From Gavia stellata (Eukaryota > Chordata > Aves > Gaviiformes > Gaviidae): a stretch of 64,000 bases of DNA. Every line of letters starts with the position of its first letter. The stretch's first letter is position 1. The notes beneath the pieces were generated by a model. It ran no database searches. It was not told where the DNA came from and worked only from the letters and a program-made list of their open reading frames with translations. This document shows positions 54,675-64,000 of this stretch, piece after piece. Where the stretch lies: NCBI RefSeq assembly GCF_030936135.1, contig NC_082632.1:186001-250000 (forward strand). Direction: 5' to 3'. Position numbers and translations under genes: made by a program.

Positions 54675-57022
54675 ATGGGGACCCTCTGGACGCTGCTGCC
54701 GCTGCTGCCGCTCCTCTCGCTCCCCTCCCCCTCCGCCGGCCCGGCAGGTGAAGGGGGGGAGGGGAGGGGGGACCCGCCTGGAAACTTGAATGAAAACTTT
54801 TCTCCCCACCCCCCCCCCAGAATTCCACCCCTCGGGCCGGGGCGGTGTTGGGCCCACACCTCCGCTCGACGGCCTCACAGGTCTCCTTCTCCTCCTCCAG
54901 CCTCGCCGTGCCCCGCCGTCACCGCCGCCCTTTGCCGCGACGTCCCCGTCTGCGTCTCCATCACCAACTTCACCGACGCGACCTTCGTCCTGCAGAAGCT
55001 CGAGGGGGGGACGTGGAAGCCCCTCGCCCTCTGCCAGCACGGCAGCTGCCGGAAACTCTCCAGCGGCCTCGAGGTTGACATCGGGCTGCGGGACGGGCAG
55101 CTGCGGCTCAGCAATGCCGCTGCCGGAACCTACCGAGCCCAGCGCAGCCTGGACAACGCCTGCCTGGCCGACATCACCTTGTGGGGTACGGGGAGCCGCC
55201 GGCCCGCGCGCCCCGAAATCCGCTGCTGCTTGGCTATGGGTCCTGGGGTGCTTTCTTGGTCAAGTTTCTCGCCGTGCGTCTTTGCGTGGAGCAGCCAGCT
55301 CGCGCACCCCGAAATCCGCTGCTGCTTGGCTGTGGGTCCTGGGGTGCTCTCTTGGTCAAGTTTCTCCGCGTGCGTCTTTGCGTGCGTCTTTGCATGCGTC
55401 TTGGCTTGCATCTCGGTGGGGAGCAGCCGGTTCGCGCACCCCGAAATCCGCTGCTGCTTGGCTATGGGTCCTGGGGTGCTCTCTTGGTCAAGTTTCTTGC
55501 CGTGCGTCTGCGTGGAGCAGCCAGCTCGCGCACCCCAAAATCCGCTGCTGCTTGGCTACGAGTCCTGGGGTGCTTTCTTGGTCAAGTTTCTCGCCGTGCA
55601 TCTTTGCACGTGTCTTTGCATGCGTCTTGGCTTGCATCTCGGTGGGGAGCAGCCAGTTCGTGCACCCCAAAATCCGCTGCTGCTTGGCTATGGGTCCTGG
55701 GGTGCTCTCTTGGTCAAGTTTCTCGCCATGCGTCTGCGTGGAGCAGCCAGCTCGCGCACCCCGAAATCCGCTGCTGCTTGGCTACGAGTCCTGGGGTGCT
55801 TTCTTGGTCAAGTTTCTCGCCGTGCGTCTTTGCGTGGAGCAGCGAGCTCGCGCACCCCGAAATCCACTGCTGCTTGGCTGTGGGTCCTGGGGTGCTCTTT
55901 TGGTCAAGTTTCTTGCCGTGCGTCTTTGCGTGCGTCTTGGCTTGCACCTTGGTGGGGAGCAGCCAGTTCGGGCACCCCGAAATCCGCTGCTGCTTGGCTA
56001 TGGGTCCTGGGGTGCTCTCTTGATCAAGTTCCTTGCCTTGCACCTTGCCATGCACCTTTCCATGCGTCTTTGCATGAGTCTTTCCATGCATCTCAGCATG
56101 CATCTTGGTGGCGAGCAGCCAGCTCGCGCACCCCAAAATCTGCTGCTGGTTCACTATGAGTCCTGGGGTGCTTTCTTGGCCGAGTTCCTCACCCTACACC
56201 TTCCCATGCGTCTTTGCATGCGTCTTCCCATGCACCTTGGCTCGTGTCTTGGCACGCGGCAGAAGCCGCGCGCAGCGCCCCGCACCTTCGCACCGGTCCC
56301 TGCACCCTTCCACACACCTTTCCCCGCTTTTTTCCCCACCTTTGCACCCCGAATCGCACGAACTACCCCCCCCCCCCCACCAAAACCGCAGCGCGGGAAG
56401 ACGCTTTTTTGCACCGCGTGGGGTAAAAACAAGCAAAAGGGGGGGGGGGTGGGGGGAGCATTAATTAATATTAATTAATTTTAATTAATATTATAATAAA
56501 TAACATTATAATAAATTAATATTAATTAATACTAACCTATTTTTCCTCTTTTTCTTCCCGAAGAGCCGCCGCCGCATCTGTGTCTGACCCACACAACACC
56601 TCCCCAGACCACGAAATCCCCGAGCGAGCACAGCCACGGTGCAGGTAAATCCCATCCCGCCCCCAGCCGCTCCCTGCCCTCGCGTCGCTCGTTATTTTAT
56701 ATTTGATATTATTTTTTTTTTAGTTGCAGTTTGGGTCACTCTGCTGGTTTTCTTCGTGATTGTGCTCGGGGCGATCTGGTTCATCTGCACCAGAGGGATC
56801 CGGTGTTCGTGGGATTTGAGCTGCATCAGCTGTTGGATCCAAAAAAAAGGAGAAAATAGGGATTTGGGGGGCAGGAGGTCCAGCCAGGATGAGGCCTCGA
56901 CCCCCAGCTTGGCTTGCAGCTGCCCCCCTTCCCCATTTAACCAAAGAAGTCCTTTATTAACCCGTTTTTTACAATCCAAATTGGTTTTTTTGCAAAAAGG
57001 GAGTGGGGAAACCCCATTATAG
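54675..57022 (+). CDS. Single-domain Ig-like type I membrane protein
   Basis: Four exons, 54675-54747, 54901-55185, 56564-56644 and 56724-57022, sum to 738 nt, 245 aa, with phase-1 junctions as usual for Ig-superfamily genes. Residues 1-24 are a signal peptide (MGTLWTLLPLLPLLSL...). Residues 25-119 are the ectodomain, with one N-glycosylation site (NFT, 47-49), Cys at 28, 36, 42, 69, 74 and 112, and a C-terminal GQLRLSNAAAGTYRAQ like the E-F strands of an Ig domain, but Ala 104 stands where the F-strand Cys is expected. Residues 120-146 are a Thr/Pro-rich stalk. Residues 147-168 are a membrane helix without charges (VAVWVTLLVFFVIVLGAIWF). The 77-residue tail starts with a juxtamembrane cluster (RCSWDLSCISCW) and has no ITIM. 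I do not recognise the family. A distant relation to short MHC-linked Ig receptors such as NKp30 is only a thought from size and setting. Confidence 0.75.
55200..56255. repeat. 98-130 bp minisatellite in the Ig gene intron 2
   Basis: About nine copies containing CCGCTGCTGCTTGGCTATGG, GTCCTGGGGTGCTCTCTTGG, TCAAGTTTCTCGCCGTGCGT and GGAGCAGCCAGCTCGCGCAC. Copy length varies through a CTTTGCATGCGTCTTG sub-repeat. The unit is open in several frames, so frames of up to 562 codons run from exon 2 through it; the splice sites show it is intronic. Confidence 0.93.
56458..56535. repeat. TTAATTAATATTAATT simple repeat
   Basis: AT-only tract of ATTAATTAATATTAATTAAT-like sequence just before exon 3 of the Ig-like gene. 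Confidence 0.9.
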
Positions 57023-57082
57023 CAGGTGAGGAAGGCAAGATTTTCCTTGCTCCGAGCCTCACCCTGCCCTAAACCCCCTTAA

Positions 57083-57088
57083 AATAAA
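57083..57088 (+). promoter_or_regulatory. Poly(A) signal of the Ig-like gene
   Basis: AATAAA about 60 bases after the stop at 57020-57022. Confidence 0.75.
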
Positions 57089-57099
57089 CTAAAATAGGT

Positions 57100-58155
57100 T
57101 AATACAGATTTATACGTAACTTTTAGATACATATTCTAGTGCAGGTGCTCATTTTCTTGTATTAGACCGTTCTCTGCCCCTCATTATTTTTTTTTTTCCT
57201 TTCAAATTTGGGCTGCAAACAGCAGTTCTTTTATGCCATCCAGTATTTAAAAAGAGAAATATTCCACTTATTTCTCCCTGTTTACACTGGAAAAATGTGA
57301 AAAAAAAAATAATCTCCATTTAAAAGGTTTTTTTCTGTATGTACGTAGTGGTGGTAGTTAGTTATTTCTGTAATTTATTCTTTGCTTATTTCTGTAATTT
57401 ATTTTCCTGTGCATATTTCTATAATTTATTCCCCTGTGTCTTTACCAAGGCAGTATTTATTCTCGCGTCATATTTATAAACACTTTTCCTCTTCTCTGTC
57501 CCCGTGGTCATTTTTTTCTGCCAAAAAAGATGCGGGGGGGGGGGCTGGTGGGGAGGGGTGTTGCCGCAAACACAGTGTGGCTAAATGGGATTTATTCGGG
57601 GGGGGTGTTCATAATTTTATATATTTATATAAACGGCGTCACGGCCCATGAGCTTCTTCCTTGGGAATGCCCGGAGGAGGAGGATGAAGAGTGAGCATCC
57701 TATGGGGGGGGAATTAATTAATTACACGATTAATTTGACCCGCCCAGGGCCGAAGCTGTTTAATTTGGGTGGGGAAGGGGGGGAAAAAAAAAAAAAGCTG
57801 TATTTTTTTTGGCGGGGGTGACGCGAAGGCCCAAGTTGAGGCCAACTGACCGGCCCCCCAAAAATATTAAAAAAAAAATTCCTCCAGTCGAAAAAAAAGC
57901 GGAAAAAAAGAGGTTTGGGGGTTATTTTTCCCCTTTTTGGCCCCCCCGTACCTTTTCTCTGGGGGGGACGCAGGATTTTCTCACCTGTCCGCCCGTGCAG
58001 CAGTGACGGGGACGTGGGAGTGGGCTGGAACATCACCTGTGTGTCATTGGGTGACTCAGCGGCCGGAGTTCGGCAAAGTCAGTGATGGTTTGGCCACGCC
58101 CTTTTTCTAACCCAGCATTGACTTTAAATTTTTCATGCTTTACCCTCTTGGTGCT
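57100..58155. other. Intergenic, nothing recognised
   Basis: AT-rich with TTATTTCTGTAATTTATTC repeated twice around 57365-57405. No exon or conserved peptide found. Confidence 0.5.
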
Positions 58156-58159
58156 ACCC

Positions 58160-58800
58160 TCCTACCCTCCCCTTATGCCCAACTCCTTTTTTAAGCCTAA
58201 ACTCCTTTTTTTAAGCCCCAAAGCCTTTTTTTAAGCCCAAACTCCTTTTTTAAGCCTAAACTCCTTTTTCTTAAGCCTAAATGCCTTTTTTTTAAGCCTA
58301 AACTCCTTTTTTTAAGCCTAAAAGCCTTTTTTTAAGCCCAAACTCCTTCTTTTTTAAGCCTAAACTCCTTTTTCTTAAGCCTAAAAAGCCTTTTTTTAAG
58401 CCCAAACTCCTTTTTTTTAAGCCTAAATGCCTTTTTTTTAAGCCTAAACTCCCTTTTTTAAGCCTAAAAGCCTTTTTTTAAGCCCAAACTCCTTCTTTTT
58501 TAAGCCTAAACTCCTTTTTCTTAAGCCTAAACTCCTTTTTTTAAGCCTAAACTCCTTTTTTTAGGCCTAAACTCCTTTTTTTTAAGCCTAAACTCCTTTT
58601 TTTAAGCCTAAACTCCTTTTTTAAACCTAAACTCCTTTTTCTTAAGCCTAAAAGCCTTTTTTTAAGCCTAAACTCCTTTGTTTTAAGCATAAACGCCTTT
58701 TTTTTAAGCCTAAGCTCCTTTTTTTAAGCCTAAAAGCCTTTTTTCAGCCCAAACTCCTTCTTTTTTAAGCCTAAACTCCTTTTTTAAGCCTAAACGCCTT
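58160..58800. repeat. AAGCCTAAACTCCTTTTTTT array
   Basis: About 30 copies of a 19-24 bp unit (TTTTTTTAAGCCTAAACTCC, alternating with AAAAGCC and AAATGCC variants). Confidence 0.95.
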
Positions 58801-59062
58801 AAAATTCATTGCCATTCATTATAATTCCCTAAAATTCAGTACAATTCCTTGCAATTCATTACAGTTCATTGAAATTCACTGAAGTTAATTACAATTCACT
58901 ACAGTTCATTGCAATTCATTAAAATTTGTTAGAATTCACCAACACTCATTACAGTTCCCGAAAATTCATTGCAATTCATTGCAATTCATGAAAATTCATG
59001 AAAATTCCCTAAAATCAATTACAATTCATTGCAATTCATTACAATTCATTAAAACTCATCCA
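58800..59062. repeat. ACAATTCATT repeat
   Basis: Degenerate 10-20 bp copies of TACAATTCATTGCAATTCAT, starting where the previous array ends. Confidence 0.9.
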
Positions 59063-60305
59063 AATGGGACCCAGCGGTGTGTTGGCCGTTGCAGATCCCA
59101 TGGGGACGAGGGTCAACCCGATTCAGGCCGGTATCGAGGCGGCTCTTTGCAGCCGAGTCACGGGGCGGTTGCCGCCACCCCTGGACTTTGGCCCACGTTG
59201 CAGCAACAACGAGTTTTGGTGAAAGTCAGGCTGGGAAAATACGGGAAAGAGGCCTCTTGCACCCTCCGAGCAGGCACAGGGGAGGGTGGCACCTTGTGCA
59301 AGCTCATGGGTGCCCACCCATGGGTGCTCCCGGGGTTGCAGGAGATGCCGCCGCAGAGGCGGCTGCCGTGCGGACGTGCCCGTCGCACCTGCAGAAGGGG
59401 AGGAAGAAAAATAACATGGATATCTGGAAGAAAAGACAATTTGGCAGCATGCTTTGAAATGCAGAAAAGCTGGGTTACCATCCTCGCCTTTAAGCATGAA
59501 AGGTTTTTTTTATTATTTAATAAAAGGAAATTTATTGAAGGAAAAATTAAACCAAGTGACTTACCAGGGTGCCTGGATGGGAGGGGATGATGCTGCTCTG
59601 TTGGGACCTGCATGTCGACGCCAACTCTTCCCAGCACCATTCTAAAGCGCCGTCACCAGCCTTAAAAAAAATTAAAATCATTTAAAAAAAAAAATAAAAT
59701 AAAATCAATCAGCTGTGGGTTGGAGGGAATCCAAGGCGCTGCCCCAGCACCTCGTCCCGAGGTGCTCGCGCTCCTTTTCTGCCGGTGTTTCGATTCTCGG
59801 CGGTGAACGCAGAGAAAAGCATCTCCCTGTGCTGGAGCGGGCGGCGGGAGGAAGGGAGAGGGGGATGCGGGCGAATTTCGGGGGCAGCTGCAGCCGCGTG
59901 GATCCCCTTTGGGTCAAACAATGAGAATATTCACCAGTTTTTCAATTTTCTCCCAATTCTGGTGGGTTTGTTTTTTTTTTTTAAATAATTTTCCAGAATT
60001 TGGGGGTAAATTGACAAAGTTTTTCCCTTTATCGTCAGCTCCAGGGTGAGAGACGCTCCTCGGCGTCGCACCGGCTGCGGGTGAAGGAGCAGCGACGCCG
60101 GGATCCGGCCCCTCGGATGCGCAAAAGAAAGCAGAGATTATTTTAAAAAAAAAACCAAACTTCAGGCTGTAATGTAAAGCAGTAACAGAAACAGCCGCGG
60201 GGGGGGGACACCACGGGCCGAGAAGATTCTGGATGCACATTTGCTGCCTTTAAAAAGAAATTGTTTTACCTGTTCAATATTGACAATTTAATTTCTCTTT
60301 TGACT
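59063..60305. other. Intergenic, no gene recognised
   Basis: Mixed-composition sequence with short frames on both strands (for example a plus-strand frame from 59065 starting MGPSGVLAVADPMG) that match no family I know. Not called as genes. Confidence 0.4.
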
Positions 60306-60309
60306 GGGG

Positions 60310-61265
60310 GGAAGTTTTTAGGAGGTTTTCTCGTTCTTTAGTTTTTTTAGTTTTTCAGGGTTTTAGTTTTTTCATTTTTTTAGTTCTTTAGGTTTTTAGT
60401 TTTTCAGGTTTTCAGGCTTTTTAGTTCTTTAGTTCTTTAGTTTTTCAGGTTTTTAGCTTTTTAGTTTTTTACTTTTTTAGTTCCTAAGGCTTTTAGTTTT
60501 TTAGCTTTTTAGGTTTTTGTAGTTTTCTACTTTTTTAGTTCTTTAGTTTCTTAGCTTTTTAATTTTTTAGGGGGTTAGGTTTTTTAGTTCTTTAGTTTTT
60601 TTAGGGGTTTTGCTTTTTAGCTTTTTAAATTTTTAGGGGGTTAGGTTTTTTTAATTTTTTACTTTTTTAGTTCTTTAGGTTTTTAGGTTTTTTTAGATTT
60701 TTAGGTTTTTACTTTTTAGTTCTTTAGGTTTTTAGATTTTTAGGGTTTTTAAAATTTTTTTTACTTTTTAGTTCTTTAGTTTTTTAGATTTTTAGGGTTT
60801 TTTAGGTTTTTTTTACTTTTTAGTTCTTTAGTTTTTTAGATTTTTAATTTTTTAGGAGTTTCTTTTTTTACTTTTTTAGTTCTTTAGTTTTTTAGCTTTT
60901 TAATTTTTTAGGGGTTTCTTTTTTTACTTTTTTAGTTCTTTAGTTTTTTAATTTTTTAGGGGTTTCTTTTTTTACTTTTTTTAGTTCTTTAGTTTTTCAG
61001 CTTTTTAATTTTTTAGGGGTTTCTTTTTTTACTTTTTTAGTTCTTTAGTTTTTTAGCTTTTTAATTTTTTAGGAGTTTCTTTTTTTACTTTTTTAGTTCT
61101 TTAGTTTTTTAGCTTTTTAATTTTTTAGGGGTTTCTTTTTTTACTTTTTTAGTTCTTTAGTTTTTCAGCTTTTTAATTTTTTAGGGGTTTCTTTTTTTAC
61201 TTTTTTTAGTTCTTTAGTTTTTCAGCTTTTTAATTTTTTTAGGTTCTTTAGTTCTTTTGGTTTTT
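60310..61265. repeat. TTTTTTAGTTCTTTAG array
   Basis: About 950 bases on the T-rich strand built of TTTTTAGTTCTTTAGTTTTT with variants. From 60840 it forms a longer repeat of 48-60 bp with GGGGTTTCTTTTTTTACTTT, seven copies. The core resembles TTTAGG-like words but is not a clean telomere repeat. Confidence 0.95.
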
Positions 61266-62640
61266 AGGTTTTTATTTAAGAAACCCCCAGACCGGCTGGA
61301 CCCGGGGGGCTCCTCAGCTCTGCAGGAAGCAGAAAAGCTTTGAAAACGGCTTTGATGGGAGCAGCTATCCGCCACCGTGGCCAATGATTTTAGGGCCACG
61401 GAGATGTCCCACGCCACAGCGTGTGAAACCGCTAAGAAAGCCTGGAAAATTTCACTGCAACTCACCCAAATCGCGCTTTTAGGAGAGCGCCTTTAACAAA
61501 CGGCAGGTAGTCTTTAAAAAATAATCTGCTTTTTGGATGCTCGAGGAGCTCAGCGATGCTAACAGCTGCTGCAGGGTGGATGGGAGAAAGGTTTTGTCTG
61601 GGGATCCCTCACGCTTCACCCACCTAAAGCAGGAGTTTGCCCCCACATTGATGTGCAAAGGCTGAGAAAAACCTAAAATAAGAAGAAATGGTTCCTATCG
61701 AAGCGTTTTCCACTGTGCTTCAATGCAAGCGGGTGATGAAGGGCAGCGCCAGAATAGGTTCGTTAACCAAGGGTAAATTTTTATTGCATGTAGTTGTCAC
61801 ACGTGATGACTCGGTCTGTAACAAATGGCACTAACACATTGTGCAGAAAACATCTCAAAAGTGTCCGCCGCTAAAAAAGCACCGGCAAAACTCATGAGCG
61901 TGAATTCAGCAGTGCCTGGTGCGATGACACAGAAACGAAGAGAAATCACGAAACACATTAAAAAAAAAAAAAAAAAAAAGGCAAAGCTTTGCCTGTTCAT
62001 CCATCGATTTTTGGAAATTTCTGGGAAAATCCCTCACTTGGTGATTTATTGCGACTATTCCACCTCCATCTGATGGATCCCGCAGGGGTGAATCCTGCGG
62101 GTTGAATGCACACAGAAAGACCCAAAAAAAGCATGTTTTTTTCTTTGCTCTTTTCCTCAAAGAGGCCAATAAACACTCAGTATTTTCATTAACAGCAGAG
62201 ATTTAATTCAAGGTCTTTTCCTATGATTAGGATATATCTCTCTGTATATTAGATATAATTCTAGGTCTTTTCCTTTCTTATTTGTTTAGTGTTTCACCTT
62301 AAATAAAGAAAGGGTGCGACAGTGCAGGTACAGCTCCATGGAAATGCAAGCAAGTGAGGTCACCTAAGCTAAAAGCACGATATAATCAATTAATGTCTCA
62401 TTTTGCAACACTTTTGCAGGCAGAATGATCTGAAAAAACACCGAAAAAGCACCAAAAAAGCGCCTGAATTTAAACACGCGCTTATCTAAACACAGCGGTG
62501 TGAGGTCCCTTGCTGCAATTCTCCTCTTTTTAGTGGCAAGAATCGGTTGGGATGGAGGGAAGGTGGATTTTGAGCTGCAATATTTGAAGCATGTGTTTAG
62601 CAGGGGAGGAAAACAGGCTGTAACGCAGAGCATTGTTGTT
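61266..62640. other. Intergenic, no gene recognised
   Basis: Includes an A20 tract at 61960-61979 and AATTCAAGGTCTTTTCCTAT/AATTCTAGGTCTTTTCCTTT duplicated at 62206-62276. Short frames on both strands are unconvincing. Confidence 0.4.
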
Positions 62641-62655
62641 TGACCTGCACACGCA

Positions 62656-62732
62656 AAGACAATAATAGTGATAATAGTAATAATAGTAGTAGTAATACTA
62701 ATAATTTTAATAAGAACAACAATAATAGCAGC

Positions 62733-62820
<88 letters not shown>

Positions 62821-62822
62821 TT
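62656..62822. repeat. Compound microsatellite (AAC)n(AAT)n
   Basis: TAATAG-type lead-in, then about 17 AAC units, then about 16 AAT units. Frames reading poly-Asn, poly-Thr or poly-Leu through it are not genes. Confidence 0.98.
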
Positions 62823-63158
62823 ATGTTCAATAGTGCCCTACTCCAGGTTAAATTTGGCTCAGTTTTCCAGCAGTAATTATGAAGTTATTGCTAAATAGTT
62901 TGCTCGTTGTTTCTCTGACACTACCCTCAGGCCACCTCATCTCATGAAAACCTTGCCAGCAGCTCAAGGGTGCGTTAAAAGCCCTCAAACCCACTCAGTT
63001 TTGTTGTCATCAAGTGTTACGAGATGCTATAAAATTAGCTGATCTGAAGATGGTTCTTTCGGAGGGTGAGGGTGGATGCGGAGGGGCAGAGGGAAAGGTT
63101 TCCTTGGGGTCTGGGCTATGCTGGGGTTGGTATCCCTGTTGATCCCTGTTGATCCCAG

Positions 63159-63356
63159 AAGATGGAGCTGCCAACTCCACAAGCCAAGGATGTCCATAAT
63201 CCTGCCCCCAAACCCCCCTCGCTTTGGCAGAACATTGCTGGGAGAGCATCTGAGAAGGCAACGGTCACCAAATTGCCAAAAGAGGAGGAAACACGGGATT
63301 TCATCAGTCCTGGGAAAAAGCTGGATCCTTTAGCTATTGCTGCTAAATACCGCTAA
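63159..63356 (+). CDS. Possible 3'-terminal exon or small ORF, unrecognised
   Basis: After a potential acceptor (GATCCCAG ending at 63158) a frame of 65 codons begins KMELPTPQAKDVHNP, then SLWQNIAGRASEKATV, and ends KKLDPLAIAAKYR and a stop. The composition is protein-like (Lys, Glu, Pro, Ala; no low complexity) and unlike the surrounding repeat-derived frames. It has an in-frame ATG at 63162 with a stop just upstream, so it is either a 64-aa ORF or the last exon of a gene whose other exons I cannot find. No family recognised. Confidence 0.25.
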   Translation, partial: KMELPTPQAKDVHNPAPKPPSLWQNIAGRASEKATVTKLPKEEETRDFISPGKKLDPLAIAAKYR

Positions 63357-63359
63357 AAC

Positions 63360-64000
63360 GAAAAGTGCTGCTAAAATTCTACTATATCTTCACATTTACA
63401 CCTTCACTGACAGTCCCCAGGTTGAGATGCACGCCAAAAAGAAGTCTTCCCCAGAAGTTGTCCGTGCAAATGTGTGAGATTTCATCAAGATGAGATGCTC
63501 AAAAGTCTTCCCTGGACACAGCCTTCCATGGAAACGTGCAAAAATCTTTTCTTTTACCCCGCCTTGTCCTTAAAAAACCTTGCTGGCTTTTGTCTCTAAC
63601 CTCACCGGCACATTAAGGTGAAGATGTCACCTTCTCTCTCTCCCGCCTTCTCTCTCCAGCCAGTTGGAGCTGGTCGCTCCAACCTTGACTTGGCAGATCC
63701 TCCCCAATCCTGCCGCTGTCCCACCCCCAAAGCTGTGTCCTTGGAGAGAATAATCTGATTTTTGATGCGTGGAAGTCTCTTCACCTTCATCTTGCTCTTG
63801 ATTCAGAGCCACGTATGGTCACAAGTTGACTTGGTTGCTTTCTAGCTTGGGCTTTCCCGAGGATGAGAGCAGCAAATCCTTGGAGGTCTTGCAAGCATTG
63901 TCCATCCTTGCAGCATTTCCACATACTCATAAGGTGTCGGGAAGATTTTCTCAGCCAACCAAGCCTGAAGGTTGCTGCTTTAACGCCACAAAAAGTGGGA
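63360..64000. other. Intergenic, nothing recognised
   Basis: Unique-looking sequence without arrays. Short minus-strand frames at 63600-63810 overlap each other and match nothing I know. Confidence 0.4.

Noticed and set aside
54675-56478. Open frames of 494 and 562 codons running through the Ig-like gene region
   Set aside because: They pass through a minisatellite whose unit is open in several frames; splice sites at 54747, 55185, 56563 and 56723 give a consistent phase-1 gene instead.
60310-61265. Interstitial telomere repeat
   Set aside because: TTTTTAG words lack the TTAGGG register expected of vertebrate telomere DNA.
61214-61465. Minus-strand frame with VSHAVAWDISVALKSLATVA
   Set aside because: Looks protein-like for about 60 residues but matches no family I know and has no splice or promoter context.
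61797-62073. Plus-strand 82-codon frame ending in a poly-Lys run as a processed gene copy
   Set aside because: The A20 tract lies inside the frame, no parent gene is recognised and no flanking duplication was found.
62640-62898. Poly-Asn, poly-Thr and poly-Leu frames
   Set aside because: They are the (AAC)n(AAT)n microsatellite.

Overview
The window looks like a GC-rich, minisatellite-laden stretch of a bird (or other sauropsid) microchromosome carrying an MHC-linked region. The basis is gene content. ABCF1 and PPP1R10 lie tail to tail, as in the human MHC class I framework region. They are followed by MGAT1 (human 5q35 TRIM/butyrophilin block), a TRIM27-like gene, other TRIM/B30.2-type genes, two divergent histone genes and a single-domain Ig-like membrane protein. 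No species can be named from sequence alone, and I recognised no LINE, SINE or virus-derived element.

Layout. 1-6980: ABCF1 on the + strand, entering from outside the window, 19 exons resolved. 7186-26430: PPP1R10 (PNUTS) on the - strand, 18 coding exons plus a probable TATA-type non-coding first exon just before a 200-N gap; the 3' UTR and most introns are filled with minisatellites, each with its own unit. 26925-31515: CpG-rich promoter, probable 5' UTR exon and the single coding exon of MGAT1, which has one apparent extra base. 33120-33602: an intronless, very divergent histone H3/CENP-A-like gene with two CCAAT boxes. 35052-38753: a complete seven-exon TRIM27-like gene (-). 40609-41416: a divergent linker histone H1 with TATA box, E2F-type site and canonical histone 3' stem-loop, followed by about 5 kb of tandem repeat (41540-46560). 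46919-49269: a seven-exon TRIM-derived gene (-) that keeps the coiled-coil exons but has no RING, no B-box and only a PRY stub. 51163-52238: a two-exon SPRY-only gene (+), head to head with it. 54675-57088: a four-exon Ig-like type I membrane protein (+). 57100-64000: mostly AT-rich arrays and sequence in which I see no convincing gene apart from one small possible exon.

Together the genes mix housekeeping functions (translation, PP1 targeting, N-glycan maturation), chromatin proteins and immune-type RING/SPRY and Ig proteins. The mixture of histones, TRIM27-like and MHC framework genes recalls the human extended MHC on 6p22-p21. Exon models come from reading splice sites by eye. The summed exon lengths of every multi-exon gene except PPP1R10 are exact multiples of three, and MGAT1 is one base over.
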